This document shows positions 1 through 7,989 of a DNA stretch of 64,000 bases, one piece after another. The position numbers and the translations under genes are program-made. The stretch lies in NCBI GenBank assembly GCA_964442355.1, contig CAYTZS010000004.1:1-64000 (forward strand), read 5' to 3'. The stretch comes from UBA6168 sp964442355 (GTDB taxonomy: Bacteria > Bacteroidota > Bacteroidia > Chitinophagales > Saprospiraceae). The notes below the pieces were generated by a model that saw nothing but the letters and a program-made list of their open reading frames with translations, did not search any database and was not told where the DNA came from. The stretch's first letter is position 1. Every line of letters starts with the position of its first letter.

Positions 1-642
1 TTTGTAAAAGCTTTCCAGCGTATCGGTTGGGGTCAGGGTCTCGGTCTTCTTGGCGGTGTCCTCTGGGGTGAGCTTGGTCAAAATCGTGTTCAGGTCAATC
101 GCCCGCAGCACCCGGTGCAGCTCGTAGCCCCCTGTGTCGTGGAAGGTGATGGGATTGAAAATCAACAACTTTTGCGGGTGGTGGCGCACCGGGGAGGAGA
201 ACAGCCCGTGCGCGTGTTCCGGTCGGATGCCGAGGTACTCGTATTCCTTGAACTGTTCGATGGGCTTTAGGAGGCGAGGGTAGATTATTAGGAACGAGGG
301 ATGAGGGGTGAGGGGTGACAAAAAGCTGTGGTCAAAGGCTTCGGGGAGCGGCTTGCCGTCGAGGGAATGGTCGCTGAGGTACTGGTTGAGTTGACGGAAG
401 CCCTCGGCGTTGCGGGCGATGCCTGTATAGAGCCGTTTACCGTCCTTGAAAAAATCAATGCCGAGCAGGGGCTTGATGCCCTCCCGCTGGCAGAGCCGCA
501 CGAATTCGCCCGCCGCCGAGGTGTTGTTCACATCGGTCAGTGCCAGCGAGCGGATGCCTATCTGCTTCGCCGAGAGCACAAGCTGCTCCGGCGACAGCGT
601 GCCGTAGCGCAGGCTGAAGTAGGTATGGCAATTGAGATGCAC
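1..642 (-). CDS. dnaE: DNA polymerase III alpha subunit (DnaE-type), N-terminal part, runs off window
   Basis: The first 214 codons of a replicative-type polymerase lie here and the frame is open to base 1. The start is taken as GTG at 642, because an in-frame TAG sits only four codons further upstream (655-657) and no ATG is available. The N-terminus, HLNCHTYFSLRYGTLSPEQL, is the PHP-domain signature of DnaE proteins (histidine cluster, then Y-S/F-L-R-Y-G). The polymerase domains are outside the window. A low-complexity patch near residue 108 (SPLTPHPSFLI) is encoded by a GGGGTGA-type repeat and is probably a small insertion. The gene lies 77 bases after dinB on the same strand. Such dinB-dnaE pairs are known as mobile mutagenesis or lesion-bypass cassettes, so I infer an accessory error-prone DnaE rather than the main replicase. 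Confidence 0.8.
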   Translation of the reverse strand, partial: MHLNCHTYFSLRYGTLSPEQLVLSAKQIGIRSLALTDVNNTSAAGEFVRLCQREGIKPLLGIDFFKDGKRLYTGIARNAEGFRQLNQYLSDHSLDGKPLPEAFDHSFLSPLTPHPSFLIIYPRLLKPIEQFKEYEYLGIRPEHAHGLFSSPVRHHPQKLLIFNPITFHDTGGYELHRVLRAIDLNTILTKLTPEDTAKKTETLTPTDTLESFYK

Positions 643-719
643 TGTATTGCTTCGCTAAAATGTTTTCTCGTATGCCGGGGTGCGAGGCAAATAGCGGTGA
701 GTGTGTGGGAATAGGAGGC

Positions 720-1862
720 TTAGAGTGCGCTGGCTTTCATAATGGCCCGCTCGCCGAAGCGCCGCCGGATGCGGTCGAGTTGGGCGAGGAGGTTGCTTTC
801 TTCCTGCGTGTCCTCGAACAGGCTGATTTGCGAATGGCCATGCACGAGGTTGGAGAACTTGACCCCAACCAGCCGCACGAGCTGGCGGCGCTGGTAGAGC
901 TTGTCGAACAGCTCCTTCGCATGGGCGAGCAGCGCCCCGTCGTGGGCGGTGTAGGCAATGCTCCGCTGCTGCGAGTAGGTGTTGAAGTCGGTGTAGCGGA
1001 TTTTGACGGCGAGGCAGGAGGTCAGTTTCTGCTGGCCCCGCAAATCGAAGGCGAGGCGGCTCACCATGTCCGTCAACTGGCTTTTGAGGAAGTTCACGTC
1101 TATCGTGTCTGTTTGAAACGTGCGCTCCGTCGAGATGCTCTGGCGGTCGTGGAACGGTACGATGGGCGAATTGTCAATGCCGTTGGCCTTTTTCCAGAGC
1201 GAGATGCCATGCTTGCCGAACTCCCTTTCGAGCAGCCGGGGCGGTATCTGCGCCAGTGTACCCACCTGCCGGACGCCCATCATGCTGAGTTTTTGAAAAG
1301 TTTCCCTGCCCACAGAGGGGATTTTGCCAACCGAGAGCGGCGACAGGAACGCCCTTTCCGTGCCACACTCGACGAGCCTTGCACCGTTGGGCTTGGCCTC
1401 GCCCGTGACCACCTTGGAGATGAGCTTGTTCACCGCCAGGCCCAGCGACACGGGCAAGCCCGATTCCCGCATGATTTTCGACCGCAGCTCGTTCGACCAT
1501 TTCCAGCAGCCCACGTATTTGTCCATGCCCGACAAATCAAGGTAGAACTCGTCAATGGAGGCTTTCTCGAACAGGGGCGCTTCGCTGTCAACGATGTCGG
1601 TGATGAGCTTGGAATGGCGGCTGTACTCGTCGTGGTCGCCGCGCAACACGATGGCGTCGGGGCAGAGCTTGAGCGCCATCCGCGTCGGCATGGCAGAGCG
1701 CACCCCGAAACGCCGCGCCTCATAGCTGCATGAGGCGACTACGCCGCGGTCGCTTGCACCGCCCACGATGAGCGGCTTTCCCTTCAGGGCACTATTTTTT
1801 TTGACCTCCACCGAGGCGAAGAAGGCGTCGAGGTCAAGGTGCAGGATTGCGTTTTGAAACAT
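720..1862 (-). CDS. dinB: DNA polymerase IV (Y-family translesion polymerase)
   Basis: A Y-family polymerase of 380 residues that copies past DNA lesions. The catalytic acidic motifs are visible: LDLDAFFASVE near residue 9, and SIDEFYLD near residue 100. The YxxR-type finger motif (SYEARRFGVRSAMP) and the helix-hairpin-helix stretch (SVGRETFQKL..GVRQVGTL) follow. Close to the C-terminus, QISLFED matches the QxSLF beta-clamp-binding peptide, so the enzyme should dock on the sliding clamp. The frame stays open upstream to 1970, but the ATG at 1862 gives the normal MFQNAILHLDLDAFF start. It lies between the YdjM-like gene (124 bases upstream) and the DnaE-type gene (77 bases downstream) and is probably co-transcribed with them. 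Confidence 0.95.
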   Translation of the reverse strand: MFQNAILHLDLDAFFASVEVKKNSALKGKPLIVGGASDRGVVASCSYEARRFGVRSAMPTRMALKLCPDAIVLRGDHDEYSRHSKLITDIVDSEAPLFEKASIDEFYLDLSGMDKYVGCWKWSNELRSKIMRESGLPVSLGLAVNKLISKVVTGEAKPNGARLVECGTERAFLSPLSVGKIPSVGRETFQKLSMMGVRQVGTLAQIPPRLLEREFGKHGISLWKKANGIDNSPIVPFHDRQSISTERTFQTDTIDVNFLKSQLTDMVSRLAFDLRGQQKLTSCLAVKIRYTDFNTYSQQRSIAYTAHDGALLAHAKELFDKLYQRRQLVRLVGVKFSNLVHGHSQISLFEDTQEESNLLAQLDRIRRRFGERAIMKASAL

Positions 1863-1985
1863 TTTGATTTTATATTTTCTCGATAGTGGAGCAAATATGA
1901 AATAATTTGTTTCAAAAATTATCCCAAAAGGCTTTAATCGGGTTTTTTGTTGCATAATTTTTTTCCACAATGCCCGAAGCCAGCC

Positions 1986-3398
1986 TCATAGTTCGACAAA
2001 CCGGACAATGCCCGTGAACCGCAGTTCCTGCAACTGCCCCGTTTCCTGTCGCCGTCTCAGTTCGAGCGCCTGCCGCTTGGCTTCGTTGCGAAGGGCGGCT
2101 TCCTTTTCGATTTTGCGGATTTGGTTCTGGAGTTCCTCGACTTGGGTGTTGTCGGGCTTCGGCGGGTTGATGGCTTCGAGTTCCCGGATTTGGGCATGAA
2201 GGTTCTGGCGCTGGAGCGGGTCGTCGGTGGCGACGTACTGGCGGTGGAGTTGGGTGATTTGCGACTGGGTAGCGTCCCAAGCTGACCGTTCTGCCGATTG
2301 CTCCCGGCGATGAATGGCGATTTTTTGTTCGAGCAGTTCAATTTGGGGTAGATAACTGTAATCGGCGAGGAGCGAATCGCTCAGGGATGGGGGTTGAGGA
2401 ATGAGAGATGAAAAAACAGGCACCTGGCTCAAATACTTGCCTTCGTAGCTGGTAACGGTTTTGGGAAAGCCGTTGGCTTCGGTGATTTGGAAGGGCTGGT
2501 TGCCTTGGAGTTCCAAGGAGAGGATGGCTCGGTTGGAGAGCGCCCGGTTGAAGCTGTCGGCGGTGACGTTCACGAGGTCGAGATAGCGGATGTCGAGGGG
2601 CTTGCCCGTGTGGGTGGGCAGCACCCGCTTGACGGTCATTTTGGACTGGTCGAGGAGCAGCCACTCCCCTACCCCAGCCCCCTCCCGACCTCCCCCTTCT
2701 GGGGAGGAGACCAGTAGTGTAGCCTTCGATTCGCTGGCTTCGATGCAGTAGCCTGTTCCGGCGATTTCCCGTGTGCCTTCGAGGTAGGCGTAGTCCACCC
2801 GCAGCAGGTCGGTGGAGCGGCGGAACTCACTGTGGAGGTGGTGCAGGGTGGCGAAGGTTCGGTTGTAGGTCGTCCAGAAACCGTTTTGCAGCAAGCCGAG
2901 CGAGTACAGGCTGACACCCCACGCAAGGAACACACTAAAGGCGATGGCTTCTCGGCGGTAGTCGCCCACCCGGATGCGGGCGGCGGGGTTGCCTATCAAA
3001 ACAAAGGGGTTTTTCTTGAAGGGGTACATCAATGGGACTCCCTGCAAGGTACACATGTCGAACAGCAGGTGCGACCAATAGGCGAGGCAAAAGGCGATGG
3101 ATACCCGGAAGCTGCCGAAGTAGGTCTTTTCGACGAAACTGACCAGCAGCGTGAGGACGATGAGTGCCGGGATGCTGTGCGTGATGGTTCGATGCCCGAA
3201 TCGGCGGTTGAGCCATTTTGCCAAGGGAAACAGCAGCTTGCCGATGGGCGAGCGGGTGTGGTCACAGTCAGGCAGCACGGAGGCGACGAAGGTGATGGCC
3301 AGCGTCCAGGGCGAGGCGAGGATGTTGACGCCGAACAGGATGCTGGCGAAAAAGCCCGTGAAAACGGCACCGCCTGCGAGGTGGTTGGGCATGGTCAT
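1986..3398 (-). CDS. YdjM-like membrane-bound metal-dependent hydrolase (DUF457) with long C-terminal extension
   Basis: A 470-residue protein. The first ~170 residues match the YdjM/DUF457 family of inner-membrane putative metal hydrolases: MPNHLAGG at the N-terminus, LPDCDH (43-47), GHRTITHS (68-75) and SHLLFD (109-114) supply the expected His/Asp ligands, between hydrophobic segments. E. coli YdjM is much shorter and is LexA-controlled. The remaining ~300 residues are additional: a soluble region, then a probable coiled coil rich in Q, E, R and K from about residue 350 to 455. Near residue 230 a glycine-rich loop (EGGGREGAGVGEW) is encoded by a GC-rich dispersed repeat. An alternative start is the second ATG at 3392. 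Its place beside dinB and dnaE suggests a damage-inducible group; the substrate is unknown. Confidence 0.75.
   Translation of the reverse strand: MTMPNHLAGGAVFTGFFASILFGVNILASPWTLAITFVASVLPDCDHTRSPIGKLLFPLAKWLNRRFGHRTITHSIPALIVLTLLVSFVEKTYFGSFRVSIAFCLAYWSHLLFDMCTLQGVPLMYPFKKNPFVLIGNPAARIRVGDYRREAIAFSVFLAWGVSLYSLGLLQNGFWTTYNRTFATLHHLHSEFRRSTDLLRVDYAYLEGTREIAGTGYCIEASESKATLLVSSPEGGGREGAGVGEWLLLDQSKMTVKRVLPTHTGKPLDIRYLDLVNVTADSFNRALSNRAILSLELQGNQPFQITEANGFPKTVTSYEGKYLSQVPVFSSLIPQPPSLSDSLLADYSYLPQIELLEQKIAIHRREQSAERSAWDATQSQITQLHRQYVATDDPLQRQNLHAQIRELEAINPPKPDNTQVEELQNQIRKIEKEAALRNEAKRQALELRRRQETGQLQELRFTGIVRFVEL
2662..2706. repeat. GC-rich dispersed repeat inside the YdjM-like gene
   Basis: The plus strand reads CTCCCCTACCCCAGCCCCC, then further C-rich sequence and CTTCTGGGGAGGA. 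It resembles the CCCCaaCCCC..GGGGAG elements in dnaG (13863-13932) and encodes an in-frame Gly-rich loop. Confidence 0.6.
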
Positions 3399-3403
3399 AT
3401 CAG

Positions 3404-3436
3404 TTGGCAGTTAGACCGTTGGCAGTTGGCAGTCAG
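3404..3436. repeat. Short TTGGCAGT tandem repeat
   Basis: Three full copies of TTGGCAGT and related half-copies sit directly upstream of the YdjM-like gene. Similar AACTGCCAACTGCCA tracts occur between genes in many Bacteroidota. No function is evident. Confidence 0.55.
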
Positions 3437-3455
3437 CCCGCAGCCGACGGCTCGG

Positions 3456-4967
3456 TTAGATATACTTTTTCTTTGTGGCGGCGATGATGCCACGTCCGAA
3501 AATCAGGAATACCAGTCCGAGGGCGGCCAACAGGTAGAACGGGCCTGAGTCCTCGCCGGAGATTTTGCCCCAGTAGCGCAGCACTGTCATACAGGCCATC
3601 GCACCGATGAGGAAGGGGGCGAAGTTGATTTCCTGCAAGGCGGCGGTGTGACGGATGTCTTTGACGATTTCGGTATTGATGTCGGCTTCCTTGCCGTAGC
3701 GTTCTGCCATTTCGCAGATGAAAAGCGGGACGCCGTTCGTGTTTTCCCAGATGTGGTTCTTGTAGGCTTCGTAGTCCTCGATGCGGTTGAGGAAGGGTTT
3801 TGAGAGGCGGGCGATGAGTTCCATTGCCTCCGGGCGGGCAAGCGGCTTTAGCTCGATGCGCTCGAAGTTGGTCAGGAAGGTCGCTTTCTCGACGGGCACT
3901 CGACGGGCGGCGCAAATGACGTGGAAATGGTTTTTCAGCTTCTCCAATCCGGTGACGGCGGTAGGCGTAATGGTTGTCACGTCGTCAATGACGAGCGTGA
4001 ACTCGTGCTTTTTGGTGACTGCGATGAGGTCGTGGATGAGGTACTTTGGGGCTTTCCGCATGACAATTTCCGAAACCCTCGCTTCTTCTACCTGCAAGAG
4101 AAATTCTGCCCGATTCGGGTCGCGCTCGATGATGGCGAGCAGCAAGCCGCCCAGCACCTCCTTGTTGCTCTTGAACTCTCCTACCCTGATTAGGTTCTGG
4201 GCTTTGTAGTTGTCCAGAAGATGGGTTTTTCCGATGCCCTGTACGCCAAGGATGAGGGTGTTTACCTTTTTTTGGGTGAGTTCCGTGAGCCGCCGCAGTT
4301 CTTCCTTCCTGCCGATGTGGAACTGTGTCAAGCCCTGCTCCATCGGGACGATGTGGACGCGCCTTTTTGGGAAAATACGCCTGCACATCCGTTCCAACCA
4401 TGTCGTCTGTTCGATGCTTTGAATGGCCTCGACCATTTGCTCCCGGCTGACGTGGGTATAGATTTCGGTGGTGGAAATGGACTTGTGACCGAGTATCTTC
4501 TGCGCTGCCCGCAATGCCTCGAAGTCCTTGCCCTCGTTGACGATGCGGGTGGCGCAGGTGTGCCGCAGCATGTGGGGATGCACCACGCCATCGGTGTACT
4601 TTTTCAGCCGACGCCACACGGACTTGCGGTTCTTGTGCTTGGTAACATCCTTCACGGCTGGAAAAAGGAAGGCGTCGGGCTTCCTGTCCTTCATGTCCTT
4701 CCAGTAGTCGGTCATGGCATCGAGCAGCCGCTCGGACATGGGCACGTCCCGGTGTTCTGGCTTTCGCTTTTTCAGGCTTTCGACATGGACGGTCTTGCTC
4801 AGGGTGTTGATGTGCTTCACCCGCAGTTTCATCACCTCGGAGACACGCAGCCCGCCATCGAGCATGAACAGGGCGATGACCCGGTATTGCACGTTGCACT
4901 TCGCCAACAGCAGGTCCTGCATTCCCGGCGAGAGTACCTTGAAGCCGTCTGGTAGGAAAGCATTCAA
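3456..4967 (-). CDS. Tyrosine recombinase catalytic domain fused to P-loop NTPase and two membrane helices
   Basis: An unusual 503-residue fusion. Residues ~12-180 form a tyrosine-recombinase catalytic domain with the complete active-site set: R41 (GGLRVSE), a hairpin lysine near 66-69, H132xxR135 (HMLRHTCATR), H161 (LGHKSISTTEIY) and nucleophile Y170. The usual N-terminal SAM-like core-binding domain is missing. Residues ~215-440 form an AAA/STAND-like NTPase with Walker A GVQGIGKT (241-248) and Walker B LVIDDV (325-330). Two membrane helices follow, about 449-467 and 475-495, ending in a basic tail. The frame has no ATG before residue 16. TTG at 4967 is the likeliest start, and an in-frame stop lies at 5010-5012. 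The role is unknown: strand exchange with ATP-dependent, membrane-tethered control is inference. A truncated N-terminus is the main alternative. Confidence 0.8.
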   Translation of the reverse strand: MNAFLPDGFKVLSPGMQDLLLAKCNVQYRVIALFMLDGGLRVSEVMKLRVKHINTLSKTVHVESLKKRKPEHRDVPMSERLLDAMTDYWKDMKDRKPDAFLFPAVKDVTKHKNRKSVWRRLKKYTDGVVHPHMLRHTCATRIVNEGKDFEALRAAQKILGHKSISTTEIYTHVSREQMVEAIQSIEQTTWLERMCRRIFPKRRVHIVPMEQGLTQFHIGRKEELRRLTELTQKKVNTLILGVQGIGKTHLLDNYKAQNLIRVGEFKSNKEVLGGLLLAIIERDPNRAEFLLQVEEARVSEIVMRKAPKYLIHDLIAVTKKHEFTLVIDDVTTITPTAVTGLEKLKNHFHVICAARRVPVEKATFLTNFERIELKPLARPEAMELIARLSKPFLNRIEDYEAYKNHIWENTNGVPLFICEMAERYGKEADINTEIVKDIRHTAALQEINFAPFLIGAMACMTVLRYWGKISGEDSGPFYLLAALGLVFLIFGRGIIAATKKKYI

Positions 4968-5036
4968 TGGCTGAATTGTTGGATTACTGGATGGTTGCTG
5001 TCCAGCATTTTACGAACCATCGCCACCCTCGAACCG

Positions 5037-5065
5037 AAAAAAGTAGCGGGTTTTTCTCCCGCTAC
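5037..5065 (-). terminator. Intrinsic terminator or attenuator upstream of the recombinase fusion
   Basis: On the minus strand GTAGCGGG and CCCGCTAC form a perfect 8-bp stem with a 7-base loop, followed at once by six T. It stands between a promoter-like element (5090-5101) and the recombinase start (4967), so it could attenuate that gene or end a short transcript. Confidence 0.7.
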
Positions 5066-5089
5066 CGTGTCGAAATGGGAAGTGCGATA

Positions 5090-5101
5090 GCACAAATAGT
5101 T
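5090..5101 (-). promoter_or_regulatory. AACTATTTGTGC element, promoter-like
   Basis: This 12-mer occurs four times on the minus strand (5090, 10582, 11139, 11342). Two copies abut start codons. It resembles, but does not fully match, the Bacteroidota -7 element TAnnTTTG. Confidence 0.45.
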
Positions 5102-5112
5102 GCTGAAAACAA

Positions 5113-5158
5113 AAATGGGAATGCACGGACGGCTGGCGCTATCCGTGCATTCCCATTT
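5113..5158. repeat. 17-bp perfect inverted repeat
   Basis: AAATGGGAATGCACGGA (5113-5129) is repeated inverted at 5142-5158 around a 12-base spacer. On the minus strand it is followed by a T-rich tract, so it may be a terminator. Its nearness to a recombinase gene makes a recombination or binding site another option. Confidence 0.7.
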
Positions 5159-5209
5159 CGATTCGTCAAAGATATTTGGAAAATAGTTCTCATGCAAAGA
5201 GAGTTCTGA

Positions 5210-5520
5210 AAATGGATTGTTGGAAACGGATTTTAGAGAAAATTTTCATTTCAGCGGGGGTCGAGGGGGGTGACATAATGCCACTTTTGTCGCGTGGCAG
5301 GTGACGGGAAAGGGCGACAAAACCCAAAACGGGCAAACGGGGCGTTTTCAGGCGATTTGGCGAGGGCAAAAGCGGGAAGCAGGGTCTTTGTGGGTTTCTG
5401 GCGGAAATCCTTACGGAGGGGCAAAAAACAGGGTGAGGCGTGAAAATGAGACTGCTCTTGGCGAATGAAAAGGGCGGCACTACCCTACCCTCGATGTTGC
5501 AGCAGCATGGTTTTCTTACA
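5210..5520. other. Intergenic region without a supported gene
   Basis: A reading frame of 165 codons is open on the minus strand (5190-5687), but it is low-complexity, crosses the TGCACCA repeats and shows no domain. I see no convincing gene or structure here. Confidence 0.5.
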
Positions 5521-5522
5521 AA

Positions 5523-5687
5523 TGCACCAAATGTTACAGTTGCACCAAATGCACCAGAGGTGTGTAGATAGAAGAAGAAGTATTCTTTCTTTTCTTTCTT
5601 CTTGATAAGGGGTAGGTGCATGAACGATTGATTTGCACCAGTTGCACCAAATGTTACAATCGCACCAGTTGCACCAGAAATGCACAA
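5523..5687. repeat. Cluster of TGCACCA repeats
   Basis: TGCACCA or a one-base variant occurs about eight times: 5523, 5541, 5550, 5634, 5643, 5661, 5670 and 5681. Two copies extend to a longer TGCACCAAATGTTACA unit. A second cluster lies at 11282-11380, on the other side of the replication and partition genes. This suggests binding sites for a plasmid protein. Confidence 0.65.
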
Positions 5688-5971
5688 GGTATTTTGAAAA
5701 TACAGTTTTGCAGTTTAAACTGTTTTACGGCAAAACTGCATAAAATAAGGTGAGCATGAAAGTCTCTAAGTAAAGCTGAAGCATGGATGATTATGTCTCA
5801 TATTATTAAAACTGAAAGCCACGTTCAGGGCTTGGCACTACCCCTACGTTTCAAAATGCAGTGCTCAAGTTCTAAGGTTTGCAGTTTAAACGTTTTGCAG
5901 TTTTGCATGAGAAGTCAGCAATTACAAAGACTTCTGGTTGCTTTCTACAAGCTATTCTAGGCTTGTCACCG

Positions 5972-6342
5972 TTTTGCAGTTTGCACGGTTTGCAGTTTGT
6001 CACCTAATGCTACGTCATTTCNNNNNNNNNNNNNNNNNNNNNNNNNNNNNNNNNNNNNNNNNNNNNNNNNNNNNNNNNNNNNNNNNNNNNNNNNNNNNNN
6101 NNNNNNNNNNNNNNNNNNNNNACATCTACAACAACACGCAGCAAAATGGGCGGGCAGCTATCGAAAGTTCCGGCTAGGTTGTATATCATTTTGCAGTTTG
6201 CACGGTTTGCAGTTTGTCACCTAATGCTACGTCATTTCACATCTACAACAACACGCAGCAAAATGGGCGGGCAGCTATCGAAAGTTCCGGCTATGGTTGT
6301 ATATCATTTTGCAGTTTATACGGTTTGCAGTTTATACTGCTT
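5972..6342. repeat. 118-bp tandem repeat interrupted by the assembly gap
   Basis: A unit beginning TTTTGCAGTTTGCACGG is seen at 5972, 6189 and 6307. The last two are spaced 117-118 bases, with nearly identical sequence between them. The first is cut by the run of N, so the true copy number is unknown. The final unit is diverged (TTTATACGG). Confidence 0.85.
6022..6121. other. Assembly gap of 100 N
   Basis: Exactly 100 N, the usual placeholder for a gap of unknown size. The flanks are copies of the same tandem repeat, so the gap probably reflects collapsed repeats rather than missing genes. Confidence 0.95.
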
Positions 6343-6417
6343 TATGGCTGGTTGTTGAAACGCGTTTACCCTTTGGCGGTAACTCTTGGAAATGGCTGCG
6401 AACCTGGCGGAGCATCA

Positions 6418-6490
6418 AGATTTTTTTTAAAAAAGTCGTGTCAATCGTGGGTTTTGGGACTTTTTATCTTGATTATTTAGTCTTTATATT
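6418..6490. other. AT-rich stretch, possible duplex-unwinding region
   Basis: A clearly AT-rich tract (T8, A6, TTTTTATCTTGATTATTTAG) lies about 70 bases before the first iteron. That is the normal arrangement for the melting region of an iteron-controlled origin. The assignment rests on composition and position only. Confidence 0.5.
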
Positions 6491-6561
6491 TTGCTGCAGC
6501 ATAAGCTCGGAGTTTTAGAAGGCATCAAAACCCTTGTCATTGTTGACTTTTTGGTTGCATC

Positions 6562-6734
6562 GTGTACGTCAATGGGAGCTTGGTATCGTGTACGTCAATG
6601 GGATGAAAAGCAACCTGAATGTGTACGTGAATGGGCAAAGCAACCCGCAATCGTGTACGTCAATGGGAGTGTTTGTGTACGTCAATGGGGTTATCGCGTA
6701 CATGAATGGGAGTCTATGGTGTACGTCAATGGGA
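6562..6734 (+). repeat. Replication origin iterons (seven copies)
   Basis: The 16-mer GTGTACGTCAATGGGA or a close variant starts at 6562, 6588, 6621, 6653, 6675, 6696 and 6719. Spacing is 21-33 bases, and the last four lie 21-23 apart, near two helical turns. Partial copies follow at 6741 and 6768. The array ends about 100 bases before the Rep_3 initiator gene, so it is very likely the origin and also the site of Rep autoregulation. Confidence 0.9.
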
Positions 6735-6843
6735 GTTGGCGTGTACTCGGAAACACAGCATGTACGCGCCAATTGTGTCAAGAAGAATTTTGTCAGTACA
6801 CGATTAGCATTATATTCGCCCCCGAATCCAGCCAACTCATACC

Positions 6844-7989
6844 ATGAAAAGCAGTACCCCTATCGCAAGGGTCGAGAATTTCTTCATTTTCAATGCCCGC
6901 TACTCCCTCACTGCGAAGGAGCAGAAGGTGATTTTGTACCTCATTGCGCAGATAGACCCAGTCAATCAGACCCGGCTGCATGAGCAAACCATTTCGCTAA
7001 AGGAGCTTCAGGAACTGCTGCTCGAAGGCAGGAGCGGCAGCTTTTACGAGGAAATGCAGCGGTTCAGCGAGCGAATAGTCGAAAAGCGCATCGAGTTTGA
7101 TAGCGGCATCACGTATCAGGGCAAGCGCCTACCGGGGCGGGTGAACTGGTTCCAAAGTATTGTTCCTGTAAAAAACGACGTCGGCGAGGTGTCGCTGGAA
7201 TTCATGTTTTCCGAAAAATTGACCCCGTTTTTGCTGGCGTTGAAGGAATACGCGCAGATAGACTACCGCGAAACGCTGGCGATGGAAAGCGGATTTTCGG
7301 TGCGGATGTTCCAGGTTTTCCGGGCTTGGCGAGACCGCATGAGCGCCCACGAAAAGGCTTCCAAGCTCAAGTACGAGTTGGACGAACTAAGGAAGCTGCT
7401 GGGCGTGGAGGACAAGTACGACGATTGGCGCAATTTCAAGCGTCGCGTACTCGATGTGCTAATGGCTGAGGTGAACAAAACAACCGTATGGGTCAAGCTG
7501 ACCGAGGTTAAGGAAGGAAGGAAGGTCATTGCCATTGAATTCAATTTTGGCGACAAGGAAGAGCGGAAAAAGCGCTCAGATAACAAACTCCCCTTTGCAT
7601 CGGCATTGGGGGTAACGCCCACAAGGGCGCAGGAACTGGCGGTTCAGAAATTGGTGGCTTACGGCGTGAAGGACGGCGTGGCCGAGGAGATGGTCAGCAA
7701 GGTAAGGGGCAGCGAGACGCGTGGCTTTGAGGACTGGTATGTCGAGGAAGTTATCAGGCTGTTTGAGACAAAAACCAATCAACCTGATGGCCCGGCGAGG
7801 GCTGGCACACTGGTCAAGTGGTTTCTCGAACTGAAAGTGTTTGAGCAGGGAGAACATTTTGCCGTCATTATGGAACGCTTGAACCTTCGCAAGAAGAAAA
7901 TTGAGCAGGAAAACCCAATAGCATGGACCAACCGCCTTGCTGCAAGGGATTTGTCAGCATCGGATTTTGTTAAAACTGCAAAACGGTAA
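6844..7989 (+). CDS. Plasmid replication initiator, Rep_3 superfamily
   Basis: A 381-residue initiator of the Rep_3 (RepB/RepE/Pi-like) family, which binds iterons and opens the origin. The N-terminal domain begins in typical fashion (NARYSLTAKEQKVILYLIAQ, residues 17-36). The second winged-helix domain covers roughly residues 135-235 (SVRMFQVFRAWRD..KYELDELRKLLGV). Residues ~255-381 are an additional C-terminal region of unknown role. The seven iterons end 109 bases upstream and are the expected target. Downstream lie TTTGCAGTTT repeats and then parA. No strong Shine-Dalgarno sequence is seen before the ATG, as is usual in this phylum. The family call is strong; the exact incompatibility group cannot be told from sequence alone. 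Confidence 0.93.
   Translation: MKSSTPIARVENFFIFNARYSLTAKEQKVILYLIAQIDPVNQTRLHEQTISLKELQELLLEGRSGSFYEEMQRFSERIVEKRIEFDSGITYQGKRLPGRVNWFQSIVPVKNDVGEVSLEFMFSEKLTPFLLALKEYAQIDYRETLAMESGFSVRMFQVFRAWRDRMSAHEKASKLKYELDELRKLLGVEDKYDDWRNFKRRVLDVLMAEVNKTTVWVKLTEVKEGRKVIAIEFNFGDKEERKKRSDNKLPFASALGVTPTRAQELAVQKLVAYGVKDGVAEEMVSKVRGSETRGFEDWYVEEVIRLFETKTNQPDGPARAGTLVKWFLELKVFEQGEHFAVIMERLNLRKKKIEQENPIAWTNRLAARDLSASDFVKTAKR

Larger units (their letters stand above)
5704..6345. repeat. Paired TTTGCAGTTT motifs, upstream cluster
   Basis: TTTGCAGTTT recurs, usually as a pair separated by about six bases that often read nnACGG: near 5706-5738, 5877-5908, 5972-6000, 6189-6218 and 6307-6341. The same motif flanks parA and the RHH gene further right, so this may be part of a centromere or an operator array. 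Confidence 0.65.

Noticed and set aside
4964..5197. 77-codon minus-strand frame ending at the start of the recombinase gene
   Set aside because: I considered it as a frameshifted N-terminal domain of the recombinase, but it shows no SAM-like helix pattern and spans both the terminator and the inverted repeat.
5190..5687. 165-codon minus-strand frame
   Set aside because: It runs through the TGCACCA repeats, which give repeated Gly-Ala-Thr/Phe units, and shows no domain or sensible N-terminus.
6562..6734. Possible CRISPR-like array
   Set aside because: The units are 16 bp with short, irregular spacing and stand before a Rep gene; they are iterons. No cas genes are present.
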